Shown: positions 50,821 to 59,505, numbered from the stretch's first letter. The stretch: 64,000 bases of DNA from Bog-473 sp963744225 (GCA_963744225.1 CAVUSV010000004.1:1736001-1800000); one strand, 5' to 3'. Program-made: numbers and translations. The notes: generated by a model not told the origin, from the sequence alone.

Positions 50821-52549
50821 ATGAAGATGACTGGGGCACAGGCCCTCATCAAGAGCCTCGAGATGCAGGGGGTCGACGTCATGTTCGGCCTGCCCGGCGG
50901 GGCCATCCTGCCCGTCTACGACCCGATCATCGACTCCTCCATCCGCCACATCCTGGTCCGCCACGAGCAGGGCGCCGGACACATGGCCGAGGGGTACGCG
51001 ATGGTCACCGGCAAGCCGGGGGTGGCGATGGTCACCAGCGGCCCCGGTGCCACGAACATCGTGACACCGCTGGCCAACGCCTACATGGACTCGACCCCGC
51101 TCATCGTGGTGTCGGGTCAGGTCGCGACGGGCTCCATCGGGACCGACGCCTTCCAAGAGTGCGACATCACGGGCGTCACCATGGGCATCACCAAGCACAA
51201 TTGGCTGATCAAGGACGCGGCAGAAATCCCGCGGGTCGTGGCGGCCGCCTTCCACGTGGCGACAACGGGTCGGCCGGGTCCCGTCCTGATCGACCTGCCC
51301 AAGGACATCTCCAATGCGTCCATGGAGTGGTACTGGCCGTCGTCGGTCGACGAGCTGGACCTCCCCGGCTACCACCCGGTGACCTTCGGCGACCCGGTGC
51401 TGGTGGGCCAGGCGGCCGAACTCATCGCGGCCGCCCATCGACCCGTCCTCTACGTCGGGGGCGGTGTCCTCAAGGCCCGCGCCGCAGAAGCGCTGCCGCG
51501 TCCTGGCGGAGCGCACCGGCATCCCCGTTGTGACGACGCTCATGGCCCGAGGAGCCTTCCCCGATTCGCACCCCCAGGCGCTCGGGATGCCCGGTATGCA
51601 CGGGCACTACACCGCGGTGACGGCCATGCAGAAGAGCGACCTCCTGGTCAGCCTGGGTGCCCGTTTCGACGACCGGGTCACCGGCAAGATCAGTGCCTTC
51701 GCGCCTGATGCCAAGATCATCCACGTCGACATCGACCCCGCCGAGCTGGGCAAGGTGCGGGTCCCCGACGTGGGCATCGCGGGGGACTGCCGCCGGGTGA
51801 TCGAGGAGCTGCTGCTCGCCATGGACGCCCGCGGCGATCGGGCGCCGGTCCAGGACCTCGGACCTTGGTGGCGGCAGATTCGCGAATGGCAGGAGCGCTT
51901 CCCGCTCCACTATGCCGACGCCGACGGCGGCGCGATCAAGCCACAGAACGTCGTCGAACAGCTGCGCGACGCAGCGCCGGTCGATACTGTCGTCGTGGCC
52001 GGCGTGGGACAGCACCAGATGTGGGCCTCGCAGTACTGGAACTTCGAGCACCCCTACACCTGGGTCAACTCGGGCGGCGCAGGCACGATGGGATTTGCCG
52101 TCCCGGCCGCCATCGGGGCCAAGGTGGGTCGGCCGGACCGCACCGTCTGGGCCATCGACGGCGATGGGTGTTTCCAGATGACAGCCCAGGAACTGGTGAC
52201 GGCCAGCTCCGAGCAGATCCCCGTGAAGATCGCCATCCTCAACAACGCGTACCTGGGCATGGTGCGTCAGTGGCAGGAGATGTTCTACGGCGAGCGGTAC
52301 TCCGAGGTGTACCTGTCTCCGGACCTACCCGATTACGTGAAGTGGGCCGAGGCCATGGGCTGCGTGGGCATCCGCGCCGAGTCACCGGAGGACGTCGGGC
52401 CCGTCATTGAGAAGGCGAATGCCATCGATGACCGCCCCGTCGTGGTCGACTTCCGCACGGACGCCTTCGAGAAGGTGTTCCCCATGGTGCCGGCCGGTGC
52501 CTCCAACGACGACATCGTCGTGCACCCTGACCAGCTGGCGGCCCGGTGA
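50821..52549 (+). CDS. ilvB: Acetolactate synthase large subunit (one frame break)
   Basis: ThDP-dependent enzyme joining two pyruvates (or pyruvate and 2-ketobutyrate). ATG 50821 follows a CAGGGGA ribosome site and gives MKMTGAQALIKSLEMQGVDV then MFGLPGGAILPVYD. HILVRHEQGAGHMAEGYAMV holds the catalytic Glu. The frame breaks near 51495 (one extra base): KARAAEAL must continue RVLAERTGIPVVTTLMARGA. The rest is intact, including the ThDP motif AIDGDGCFQMTAQELVTASS and ILNNAYLGMVRQWQ. The reconstructed protein is about 575 aa. Expression is probably controlled by the upstream leader. Confidence 0.94.
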
Positions 52550-53082
52550 CGCCGGCGCAGCTGAGCGCGCTGGCGGGGGGCAAGTCCACCGCGCCGCGGC
52601 ACCACATCCTCTCGGTCCTGGTCGAGAACAAGGCCGGGGTGCTGGCCCGCGTGGCTGGGCTGTTCAGCCGGCGTGGATTCAACATCTACTCGCTGGCCGT
52701 CGCCCCGACGGACGAGGACGAGCACTTCAGCCGCATCACCATCGTCGTGGACGTGGAGTCGGCACCGCTCGAGCAGGTGATCATGCAGCTCGACAAGCTC
52801 ATCAATGTCGTGTCGATCGGCGAGCTTTCCCCGGCCCAGGCGGTCGAGCGCGAACTGATGCTGGTGACGGTGGCGGTCGGCCCGACCGAGCGGTCGCAGG
52901 TCATTCAGCTCGTGGGGGTCTTCGGCGGCGAGGTGGTCAGCGTGGGCACCGACCGCCTCACGGTCATGCTGGCCGGTCGCCCCGAGAAGATCGATGACTT
53001 CGAGGGACTCTTGGAGCAGTACACGGTCGTCGAACTCCAACGGACGGGCCGGGTCGCACTGCCTAAGCTCGAACGCCACTGA
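52546..53082 (+). CDS. ilvN: Acetolactate synthase regulatory (small) subunit
   Basis: A 178-aa IlvN/IlvH-type subunit. The N-terminal ACT domain is HHILSVLVENKAGVLARVAG, then LFSRRGFNIYSLAVAPTDED, with ITIVVDVESAPLEQVIMQLD; the C-terminal domain ends in FEGLLEQYTVVELQRTGRVA. It binds valine and confers feedback inhibition on IlvB. Length and motifs are normal. GTG start overlaps the ilvB stop as GTGA. Confidence 0.95.
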   Translation: MTPAQLSALAGGKSTAPRHHILSVLVENKAGVLARVAGLFSRRGFNIYSLAVAPTDEDEHFSRITIVVDVESAPLEQVIMQLDKLINVVSIGELSPAQAVERELMLVTVAVGPTERSQVIQLVGVFGGEVVSVGTDRLTVMLAGRPEKIDDFEGLLEQYTVVELQRTGRVALPKLERH

Positions 53083-53148
53083 ACGCCGAACACAAGCCTG
53101 CAAAAGTCAACACGAGAAATATAGAGACCAAGAGAAAGAGCTGACGCC

Positions 53149-54174
53149 ATGGCCACGCTGTACTACGAATCCGACGCAGACCCCAGCCTGATCGCCGGCC
53201 GCAAGGTCGCCATCCTGGGCTACGGCTCACAGGGCCACGCCCACGCGCAGAACCTGAGGGAATCCGGCGTGGACGTCCGGGTCGCGCTGCGTGAGGGTAG
53301 CTCGAGCAGGCGTAAGGCCGAGGAGGCCGGACTGCGCGTGACGTCGCTCGCCGACGCCGCTGCAGAGGCCGACGTGATCATGATCCTTCTCCCCGACACC
53401 GAGCAGAAGGCGGCTTACGACGAGTTCGTCGCGCCCCACCTCAACGACGGCGACTGCCTCATGTTCGCCCACGGGTTCAATATCCGCTTCGGGCAGATCG
53501 TGCCGCCCCCTGGCGTCGACGTGACCATGGTGGCACCCAAAGGACCGGGCCACCTGGTCCGCCGCACCTACACGGAGGGTGGTGGCGTTCCGTCGCTCAT
53601 CGCCGTGCACCAGGACGCGACCGGGAAGGCGCGTGATCTCGCCCTGTCCTACGCGCACGCGATCGGTGCCACCCGGGCCGGCGTGCTGGACACGACCTTC
53701 GACGAGGAGACGGAGACCGACCTCTTTGGCGAGCAGGTGGTGCTGTGCGGGGGGCTGACAGCGCTGGTGACGGCGGGGTTCGAGACACTGGTCAACGCCG
53801 GCTACCAGCCAGAGTCGGCGTATTTCGAGTGCCTCCACGAGCTGAAGCTCATCGTGGACCTGATGTACGAGCAGGGCATCGCTGGCATGCGGTACTCCAT
53901 CTCCGACACCGCCGAATACGGCGACTTGACCCGGGGTCCCCGGGTCATCAACGACGCCGTCCGGGCCGAGATGCAGACGATCCTCGAAGACATCCGCAGC
54001 GGCGCCTTCGCCCAGGAATGGATCGCCGAGAACAAGGCGGGGCGCCCCCGCTTCGAGGCGCTGCGTGAGGCGGGCAAAGCCCACCAGATCGAGTCTGTCG
54101 GACAGGAACTGCGCGCCATGATGCCGTTCATTTCGGCCGGGAGGACTCGAGTGCAGGACGCCTCAGGCGGCTGA
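53149..54174 (+). CDS. ilvC: Ketol-acid reductoisomerase, class I
   Basis: A 341-aa KARI, converting acetolactate to 2,3-dihydroxyisovalerate. The Rossmann loop is KVAILGYGSQGHAHAQNLRE. The loop after strand 2 (VALREGSSSRRKAEEAG) is Ser/Arg-rich, as in NADPH-dependent enzymes. Catalytic and Mg ligands are in MVAPKGPGHLVRRTYTEGGG, DTTFDEETETDLFGEQVVLC, and YFECLHELKLIVDLMYEQGI. It is of the short class I length. It follows ilvN after 66 bases and completes ilvBNC. Confidence 0.97.
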   Translation: MATLYYESDADPSLIAGRKVAILGYGSQGHAHAQNLRESGVDVRVALREGSSSRRKAEEAGLRVTSLADAAAEADVIMILLPDTEQKAAYDEFVAPHLNDGDCLMFAHGFNIRFGQIVPPPGVDVTMVAPKGPGHLVRRTYTEGGGVPSLIAVHQDATGKARDLALSYAHAIGATRAGVLDTTFDEETETDLFGEQVVLCGGLTALVTAGFETLVNAGYQPESAYFECLHELKLIVDLMYEQGIAGMRYSISDTAEYGDLTRGPRVINDAVRAEMQTILEDIRSGAFAQEWIAENKAGRPRFEALREAGKAHQIESVGQELRAMMPFISAGRTRVQDASGG

Positions 54175-54207
54175 CCAGGGGATTCACTACGAGGTCCTCG
54201 TCGGGCC

Positions 54208-54247
54208 TTGACGCTGACATCGTTCTGATGTCATAGTGACACTATGA
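54208..54247 (+). promoter_or_regulatory. Promoter and palindromic operator over the RHH gene start
   Basis: TTGACG at 54208-54213 is a good -35; TCATAG or CATAGT at 54231-54237 serves as -10 with a 17-18 base spacer. A perfect 17-bp palindrome, TCATAGTG-A-CACTATGA (54231-54247), spans the -10 and the ATG at 54244. It is flanked by direct GATGTCA repeats at 54227-54233 and 54249-54255, 22 bases apart. Transcription would start at or near the ATG (leaderless). Confidence 0.75.
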
Positions 54248-54699
54248 AGATGTCACTGGTGGTCGAGGGGCTGCGTGCCGACGCGATCAGCGTGGCTGAG
54301 CTCGGCGACGACACGGTGGCCGAGGTCGCCGAGCGCATTGCCACACTGCTGGGTCGGTCGTTTCCCGCGCGCATCCTCGACCTGCTCTCGGACGTTGCAG
54401 CCGAGTTGTCGGCCGAGTTGCCGGAGGGACGGGTCGAGATCCGCGTCGCCGGCGACGATATCCATCTGGCCTACGTCGAGGACGAGCACGTCCCGCCCGG
54501 CGACATTGATGGCGACCTGTCGGCCCGGATCACACTCCGGCTGAGCGATGGCCTCAAGACGCGCGTCGAGGAGCGTGCCGCGACCGAAGGCGTCTCAGTG
54601 AACTCCTACGTCGTGCGCACGCTCGAGCGAGGGACGTCGACCAACAAGAGCTGGACCGGACGCGGGGGAAACCGCCTGCACGGCTACGGCACCACCTGA
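54244..54699 (+). CDS. Ribbon-helix-helix (HicB-like) DNA-binding protein
   Basis: A 151-aa protein. Residues 1-95 are a helical, acidic domain of unknown type, including VSVAELGDDTVAEVAERIAT. The C-terminal part SARITLRLSDGLKTRVEERA, then ATEGVSVNSYVVRTLERG is a clear ribbon-helix-helix motif of the HicB/Arc type. It has no HicA-like toxin partner next to it. Instead a DUF4097 gene follows after 14 bases. The palindrome over its own start codon is a likely autoregulatory site. The role is unknown. Confidence 0.8.
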   Translation: MKMSLVVEGLRADAISVAELGDDTVAEVAERIATLLGRSFPARILDLLSDVAAELSAELPEGRVEIRVAGDDIHLAYVEDEHVPPGDIDGDLSARITLRLSDGLKTRVEERAATEGVSVNSYVVRTLERGTSTNKSWTGRGGNRLHGYGTT

Positions 54700-54713
54700 A
54701 GGGAGCAGCGGAC

Positions 54714-55586
54714 ATGGAAGAGACATTCGAGACCCCGGGGATCGTTCACCTCTATGTGCAGAATGAGGTCGGCCTGATCGCCATCACCGCGAGCACGACC
54801 GATACGACGGTCGTTTCGCTCGAGCCCGCAACACCGGGCGGCCAGGAGCTCATCGAGCGCGCCACGGTCGAGTGCCGGTCGACTCCGAAAGGAGCGGTTG
54901 TGGCCGTAAAAGTCCCAAAATCGCTCGGCAAGCGTTTCGTGCGGCGCAACGCGGTTGCCGTGCGGGTAGAGGTGCCGGCAGGGAGCGACGTCAAGGTGGT
55001 TGCCGGTTCCGCCGACGTCGAGGTCACCGGGCCGATCGGCACCGCCGACGTCGCCACGGCGAGCGGGGACGTCTCCACCGACGACGTCGCTGGCGACGTC
55101 ACGGCCAAGACGGCGAGCGGCGACATCACGCTGGGCAACGTCCGCGGCGACCTGCGGGTGCACACGGCATCGGGAGATCTGCGCTGCTCGAGCGTGGCCG
55201 GTACCGCCCTGTTCGCAACCGCGACGGGCGACCTCGAGCTCGGGGCCGCGACGAACCGGCTGGACGTCAAGGCGACCTCGGGGAACGTCCGTCTGGGCGA
55301 GCTCTCGCACGGGGCCCGAATCGTGAACGTGTCAGGCGATGTGCGAGTGCTCTCGGTCGACGAGGGCACGTTGCACGTCCGCTCGGTGTCGGGCGACGTT
55401 TCGGTGGGCGTCGCCAAAGGAGTCGAACTCCATGTCGACGTGGAGACGATGTCAGGGGTGGTCAACTCGGAGATCTCTCTCGACGGCGCCCCAGGCACGG
55501 CGCGCCCCGAGACGCGGGTCCATCTGAGCGTCCGCAGTGTGTCGGGCAACGTCGACATCGCCCGGGCGCTCGAACAGGTCGCCTGA
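54714..55586 (+). CDS. DUF4097 beta-strand-repeat protein
   Basis: A 290-aa protein made of repeated beta-strands with SGDV/SGDI/SGDL turns (ASGDVSTDDVAGDVTAKTAS, GDITLGNVRGDLRVHTASGD, VSGDVRVLSVDEGTLHVRSV). This is the right-handed beta-helix-like DUF4097 family ('putative adhesin'). It lacks a signal peptide or membrane span, so it is probably cytoplasmic or non-classically exported. AAGGGAGCAG precedes the ATG by about 6 bases. It forms a two-gene unit with the ribbon-helix-helix gene. Function unknown; the pairing suggests the RHH protein controls it. Confidence 0.85.
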   Translation: MEETFETPGIVHLYVQNEVGLIAITASTTDTTVVSLEPATPGGQELIERATVECRSTPKGAVVAVKVPKSLGKRFVRRNAVAVRVEVPAGSDVKVVAGSADVEVTGPIGTADVATASGDVSTDDVAGDVTAKTASGDITLGNVRGDLRVHTASGDLRCSSVAGTALFATATGDLELGAATNRLDVKATSGNVRLGELSHGARIVNVSGDVRVLSVDEGTLHVRSVSGDVSVGVAKGVELHVDVETMSGVVNSEISLDGAPGTARPETRVHLSVRSVSGNVDIARALEQVA

Positions 55587-55596
55587 CCCGCGGCGA

Positions 55597-55998
55597 TCAG
55601 TCGCGGTCGCGATGACAGACGGCCTCGAGCATGATCCCGAAGGGATCGAGCCAGAAGGTCGCAAAGTACGGGGGCGGGTACTGCGGCCACTCCTGGGGTT
55701 CGTGGAGGACGGTGCTGCCGGCAGCGCGCACGTGCGTGAAAACCGCGTGCACCGCCGAGCGGGTGGGGACGACGTAGGCCAGATGCTGCAGACCGGTGCG
55801 TTCCCGTGAGTAGCCGGCGTCCTCCTCGGTCGATCCGTACAGGAACAGGTAGGCACCGCGCCGACCGCCCGCCGGCATGAACGCGACGGCGTCCTCGGTG
55901 GTCATGAACGGTTCGTAGCCGAGAAGGGGCATGAGTGGGCTGTAGTAGGCGGCCGCGCGCTCCAGGTCGGGGACGTTGACGCCCAGGTGGCCCAGCAC
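55597..55998 (-). CDS. VOC-family (glyoxalase/bleomycin-resistance-like) protein
   Basis: A 133-aa single VOC domain: LGHLGVNVPDLERAAAYYSP with the first metal-ligand His, LGYEPFMTTEDAVAFMP, RTGLQHLAYVVPTRSAVHAV with the second His, and a C-terminal FATFWLDPFGIMLEAVCHRD with the Glu ligand. All the typical metal ligands are therefore present. Substrate unknown; members include glyoxalases, dioxygenases and resistance proteins. The GTG start overlaps nothing; the stop is 10 bases from the convergent DUF4097 stop. Confidence 0.87.
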   Translation of the reverse strand: MLGHLGVNVPDLERAAAYYSPLMPLLGYEPFMTTEDAVAFMPAGGRRGAYLFLYGSTEEDAGYSRERTGLQHLAYVVPTRSAVHAVFTHVRAAGSTVLHEPQEWPQYPPPYFATFWLDPFGIMLEAVCHRDRD

Positions 55999-56080
55999 AC
56001 GATGATTTTCGCCGAGCGCCTGCCTCGGCGCACCTCGGGCATCTCCCGGCTACATTCGGGAGGTATCGAAGGAGGTACCG

Positions 56081-56758
56081 GTGCAGCAGACCCGCCTCGA
56101 CGAATCCCCCGAGTACGCCACGCGGCGCGAGGAGCTGCGGCAGGCCGAGGTAGAGCTGATGCAGCACCGGGAGCAGGTGGCATCCTTGCGGCGCCGTTTG
56201 CCGCCAGGCGCGGCCATTGAGGACTACGAGTTCTTCGAGGGACCCCGCGACCTGGACGACGGCGACGAGCCCGTCACGACAGTGCGGCTCAGCGAGCTCT
56301 TCACGTCGCCCGATCGGGCGCTCGTTGTCCAGCACGCGATGTACGGCAAGCGCCAGACATCGCCCTGCCCAATGTGCACCTTGTGGATCGACGGTCTGAA
56401 CGGCGATGTCCGCCACATCGAGCAGAACGCCGACTTCGTCGTGGCCGCGGCGGCCGACCCCGCCGCATTGCGCGCCCATGCTCGACACCGTGGTTGGGAC
56501 AACGTTCGGCTCTTGAGCTGCGGTGACAACACGTTCCAGTACGACCTGGGCGCCGAAGACAGAGAGGGCAACCAGGATTCGACTGTCTCGGTCTTCACCC
56601 TCGACGCCGACGGTTCCCCGCGCCACTTCTATAGCTGCCACCCCCGCATGGCCGACGACATCCCCGAGCGTGGCATCGATCTGCTCGCTCCGGTTTGGCA
56701 CCTCTTGGACCTCACGCCAGACGGGCGGGGGGACTGGTACGCCAGCCTGGACTACTGA
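56081..56758 (+). CDS. DUF899 thioredoxin-like family protein
   Basis: A 225-aa protein of the DUF899 family. An N-terminal helix-rich part (REELRQAEVELMQHREQVAS) leads to a thioredoxin-like core with the CPMCT motif in KRQTSPCPMCTLWIDGLNGD, and FVVAAAADPAALRAHARHRG. The last part has PVWHLLDLTPDGRGDWYASL, typical for the family. Predicted redox function is not established. Start is decided by a strong AAGGAGGT site 6-13 bases before the GTG. Confidence 0.87.
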   Translation: MQQTRLDESPEYATRREELRQAEVELMQHREQVASLRRRLPPGAAIEDYEFFEGPRDLDDGDEPVTTVRLSELFTSPDRALVVQHAMYGKRQTSPCPMCTLWIDGLNGDVRHIEQNADFVVAAAADPAALRAHARHRGWDNVRLLSCGDNTFQYDLGAEDREGNQDSTVSVFTLDADGSPRHFYSCHPRMADDIPERGIDLLAPVWHLLDLTPDGRGDWYASLDY

Positions 56759-56766
56759 GTACCGAC

Positions 56767-57108
56767 ATGCCCTTCATCCGACCATCCGAGATGCTCGCCG
56801 GCGAACCACTGAGAGGGTGGAGCGGCCGCTTCCTCCACTCGGCCAATATGACATTCGCGCACTACGACATCGCGGCCGACGCCACCCCGCTCCACGAGCA
56901 CCAGCACGAGCAGGAGGAGGTGTGGCACATCGTCGAGGGTGAAGTTGCCCTTTCCATCGCCGGTGAGGAACAGGTGCTCACCGCCGGTTGCATCGCGGTG
57001 GTGCCTCCCGACACCCCGCACTCGGTACGGCCTCTGCGTGCCTGCCGGGCCATCATCGCCGACTACCCGCTGCGGCCCAATCTGCCCGGTCTTTCGCGCT
57101 CTCGGTAG
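56767..57108 (+). CDS. Cupin-domain protein
   Basis: A 113-aa single cupin. Motif 1 is TPLHEHQHEQEEVWHIVEGE (H-x-H-x4-E type metal ligands) and motif 2 is VVPPDTPHSVRPLRACRAII with the last His. It could bind Fe, Mn or Zn and act as a small-molecule sensor, dioxygenase or isomerase. The ATG at 56767 follows the DUF899 stop after 8 bases, so they are likely co-transcribed. No substrate can be proposed. Confidence 0.88.
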   Translation: MPFIRPSEMLAGEPLRGWSGRFLHSANMTFAHYDIAADATPLHEHQHEQEEVWHIVEGEVALSIAGEEQVLTAGCIAVVPPDTPHSVRPLRACRAIIADYPLRPNLPGLSRSR

Positions 57109-57155
57109 GCGGGGCCGCTGACAATCCGGAGGGAGATCCGGCCAAACTGTCGGCC

Positions 57156-58871
57156 ATGCAGCGTCGATCTCCGCGGACCTGCGCGTTCGTGCTGCTCGCA
57201 GTCGCGGTCACCTCGGCCGCCCTGTTGCTTCAGATGGAAGCCGCGTCCGCCACGAGGTCCGCGCTGCCGACGTTGCAGTCCCCCGTCTTCACAGGCGCCA
57301 GCGTCAGCGGCACCGCGGCGGTCTCGGGCCCCATTCGGGCGCCAGGCGGCCCCTACCTTTACGACACCCAGGGACGCATTGTGTTCTTCCACGGCGTCAA
57401 CGCCGTGTACAAGCACCCGCCCTACGTACTCTTCCCCGACGCGGGCAAGCCATGGAACTTCTCGACCGCGGACGCCTCCCTCATGGCGAGACTGGGCTTC
57501 AACGTGGTGCGCCTCGGGATCACATGGAGCGGCCTGGAGCCCGGGACCGCACCCCCCAACGACCCGGCCATCTGCGGCCTCGGGGCGCCAGCGGACCCGC
57601 ACCAGTTCAACCAGGCCGTGTTTGACCGCTACGTCAACCGGGTGCGGGAGACGGTGAACCTGCTGGCTCGATTCCACATCTACACGATCCTGGACATGCA
57701 CCAGGACGTGTACAACGAGATGTTCGACGGCGAAGGCGCACCCAATTGGGCGGTGTGCACGGACGGCGTCCGGAGCGTCGACGTGCCGGGGCGCTGGTCT
57801 CAGACCTACGGCTCAGCGGCGGCAGGTATCGCCTTTGGTCACTTCTGGCGGAACGACGTCCGGGGCAACTTGCAGGGCGAGTACGACAGGGTCTGGGGCG
57901 ACCTGGCGCGGGCGTTCCGGGGGAACCAGTGGATCCTGGGGTACGACCTCTTCAACGAGCCCTTCTCCAGGTCCCTGGTGCTCTTCGGTGACGAGCACTT
58001 CGACGCCCAGCTCGAATGCTTCTACACAGGCCGGAGCCACATCGGTGCTCCCCTGCACAACGCGCCAGCCCTACAGTGCCCGGCGGCCGATCCCGCCAAT
58101 GGGGTCGTGCCGACCGTTTTGGCCCACGATCCCACCCATCTCATTTTCGACGAACCGGACAACTACGGGAGCCGCGGCCTCCCGACGTATCTCGGGCCGA
58201 TGAATCTGCGCAACCTCGTCTTCAACGTGCACATCTACTGCGGTGCCCGTAGCCCGGTAACCGGGAATCCCACCGACCTGGCACTCTGCGCCGCTCAGGA
58301 CGCACACTCGCTCGGCGTGCGGGGCGAGGATCGCGCCGAGATGGCCTCGGGCCCCCAACCCGGAGGTCCGGCGTGGCTCGTCTCCGAGTTCGGCGCGACC
58401 AAAAGCGCGCCCTTTCTTGAGACCGTCGTGAGCCTGATGGATGCGAAGCAAGTCGGATGGGCCTATTGGGCGTGGAAGTACTACGGCGACCCCACAGGAA
58501 GCCAGGCCGAGTCGCTGGTGATGGCCGACGGCAGGCTGCGTTCGACCGCCCGTGTGCTCAGCCGCGCGTATCCCGAAGCCATCGCCGGCATCCCGATTTC
58601 CTTCGGCTTCTCGCCCGCGACCGCGCGGTTCAACCTGACCTACGTGCCCGACCACAAGATCCATGCCCCCACCGTGATCTTCGTGCCGACGGGACTCCAC
58701 TACCCGCACGGCTATTGCGCCCGTGTGTCGGGCGCCCGGGTGACCTCGGCAGAGGGCGCCGATCTGCTGGAGGTGCAGAATGCCCAGTCGGGCCATCGCG
58801 TCAACGTGGTCGTGACGCCGGGCGACTGCAGGTATCGCGGCGAGGACCGCCGGACCCACGACCGGGCATAG
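57156..58871 (+). CDS. Secreted GH5 endoglycoceramidase-like glycosidase
   Basis: A 571-aa exported glycoside hydrolase. The N-terminus has a signal peptide (RTCAFVLLAVAVTSAALLLQ). The TIM barrel has IVFFHGVNAVYKHPPYVLFP, then TILDMHQDVYNEMFDGEGAP, the acid/base Glu about 268 in ILGYDLFNEPF, and the nucleophile Glu about 411 in AWLVSEFGATKS. The HQD and DGEGAPNW pattern is that of endoglycoceramidases (rhodococcal EGCase I/II-like). A C-terminal beta-sandwich follows (IPISFGFSPATARFNLTYVP). It would release the glycan from glycolipids outside the cell. Substrate assignment is by family resemblance. Confidence 0.87.
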   Translation: MQRRSPRTCAFVLLAVAVTSAALLLQMEAASATRSALPTLQSPVFTGASVSGTAAVSGPIRAPGGPYLYDTQGRIVFFHGVNAVYKHPPYVLFPDAGKPWNFSTADASLMARLGFNVVRLGITWSGLEPGTAPPNDPAICGLGAPADPHQFNQAVFDRYVNRVRETVNLLARFHIYTILDMHQDVYNEMFDGEGAPNWAVCTDGVRSVDVPGRWSQTYGSAAAGIAFGHFWRNDVRGNLQGEYDRVWGDLARAFRGNQWILGYDLFNEPFSRSLVLFGDEHFDAQLECFYTGRSHIGAPLHNAPALQCPAADPANGVVPTVLAHDPTHLIFDEPDNYGSRGLPTYLGPMNLRNLVFNVHIYCGARSPVTGNPTDLALCAAQDAHSLGVRGEDRAEMASGPQPGGPAWLVSEFGATKSAPFLETVVSLMDAKQVGWAYWAWKYYGDPTGSQAESLVMADGRLRSTARVLSRAYPEAIAGIPISFGFSPATARFNLTYVPDHKIHAPTVIFVPTGLHYPHGYCARVSGARVTSAEGADLLEVQNAQSGHRVNVVVTPGDCRYRGEDRRTHDRA

Positions 58872-58880
58872 GGTGGCGGC

Positions 58881-59141
58881 ATGTGCCGGAACATCACCAC
58901 TCTGCGCGGTCTTGAGCCCTCGGCTACTCCCCAGGAGATCGAAGCGGCGGCCCGCCAATACGTCCGCAAGATCAGCGGCGTTCAATCCACGTCGCCACAG
59001 ACCGAAGAGGCGTTCGAGCGCGCCGTCGTGCTGGTGACCGAGGCCAGCGCGACACTCCTGGCGTCGCTGCCGCCCCGCCGGCAGCCTCCGCCGACGCTCC
59101 CTCCGCTGCGCCGGATTGCCACCAAGGCGGCCTCTCGCTGA
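58881..59141 (+). CDS. DUF2277 family protein
   Basis: An 86-aa conserved protein. MCRNITTLRGLEPSATPQEI then EAAARQYVRKISGVQSTSPQ and TEEAFERAVVLVTEASATLL match DUF2277, whose members begin MCRxIxTLR. A Pro-rich tail follows. Function unknown; DUF2277 genes are common in actinobacteria. ATG is 9 bases after the GH5 stop. Confidence 0.85.
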   Translation: MCRNITTLRGLEPSATPQEIEAAARQYVRKISGVQSTSPQTEEAFERAVVLVTEASATLLASLPPRRQPPPTLPPLRRIATKAASR

Positions 59142-59148
59142 ATATCCC

Positions 59149-59178
59149 TTGACAGTTATATGCTGAAGAGGGAATACT
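59149..59178 (+). promoter_or_regulatory. Predicted promoter of the ArsR-SRPBCC unit
   Basis: TTGACA at 59149-59154 and AATACT at 59173-59178 (18-base spacer) precede the GTG at 59185 by about 6 bases, implying a leaderless message. It overlaps the end of the DUF2277 gene's downstream region. The surrounding bases are AT-rich for this window. Confidence 0.5.
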
Positions 59179-59184
59179 AGCTGT

Positions 59185-59505
59185 GTGACCGTGACATTCG
59201 AGGTGCTGGCGGAGGAGAGCCGCCGCCGTATCCTCGATCTCCTCGTCCAAGAGGAGCGGCCGGTGGGGGACCTCGTCGGGATACTCGGCCTGAGTCAGCC
59301 CGCGGTCTCCAAGCACCTCAAGGTGCTGCGCTCTGCCGGGCTGGTCGAATCCCGGACCGACGCCCAGCGGCGGATCTATCGCGTGCGGCCCGAACCGCTT
59401 CGGGAGGTGGACGAGTGGTTGGAGCCCTACCGGCAACGGTGGGCCGGGCACCTGAACGCCCTGGAGCGCCACCTCGAGATCATGGAGGGAGAGTCCTGGA
59501 CATGA
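59185..59505 (+). CDS. ArsR-family transcriptional regulator
   Basis: A 106-aa winged-helix protein. It opens TFEVLAEESRRRILDLLVQE, with LGLSQPAVSKHLKVLRSAGL as the recognition helix region and VESRTDAQRRIYRVRPEPLR as the wing. There are no metal-binding cysteines, so it is the non-metal type usually paired with SRPBCC (AHSA1) genes. Its stop overlaps the next start as ATGA. It probably represses its own operon. The length suits a homodimer. Confidence 0.92.
   Translation: MTVTFEVLAEESRRRILDLLVQEERPVGDLVGILGLSQPAVSKHLKVLRSAGLVESRTDAQRRIYRVRPEPLREVDEWLEPYRQRWAGHLNALERHLEIMEGESWT

Noticed and set aside
54244..54699. HicAB toxin-antitoxin system
   Set aside because: The RHH domain is HicB-like, but no HicA-like toxin gene is adjacent; the next gene is DUF4097.
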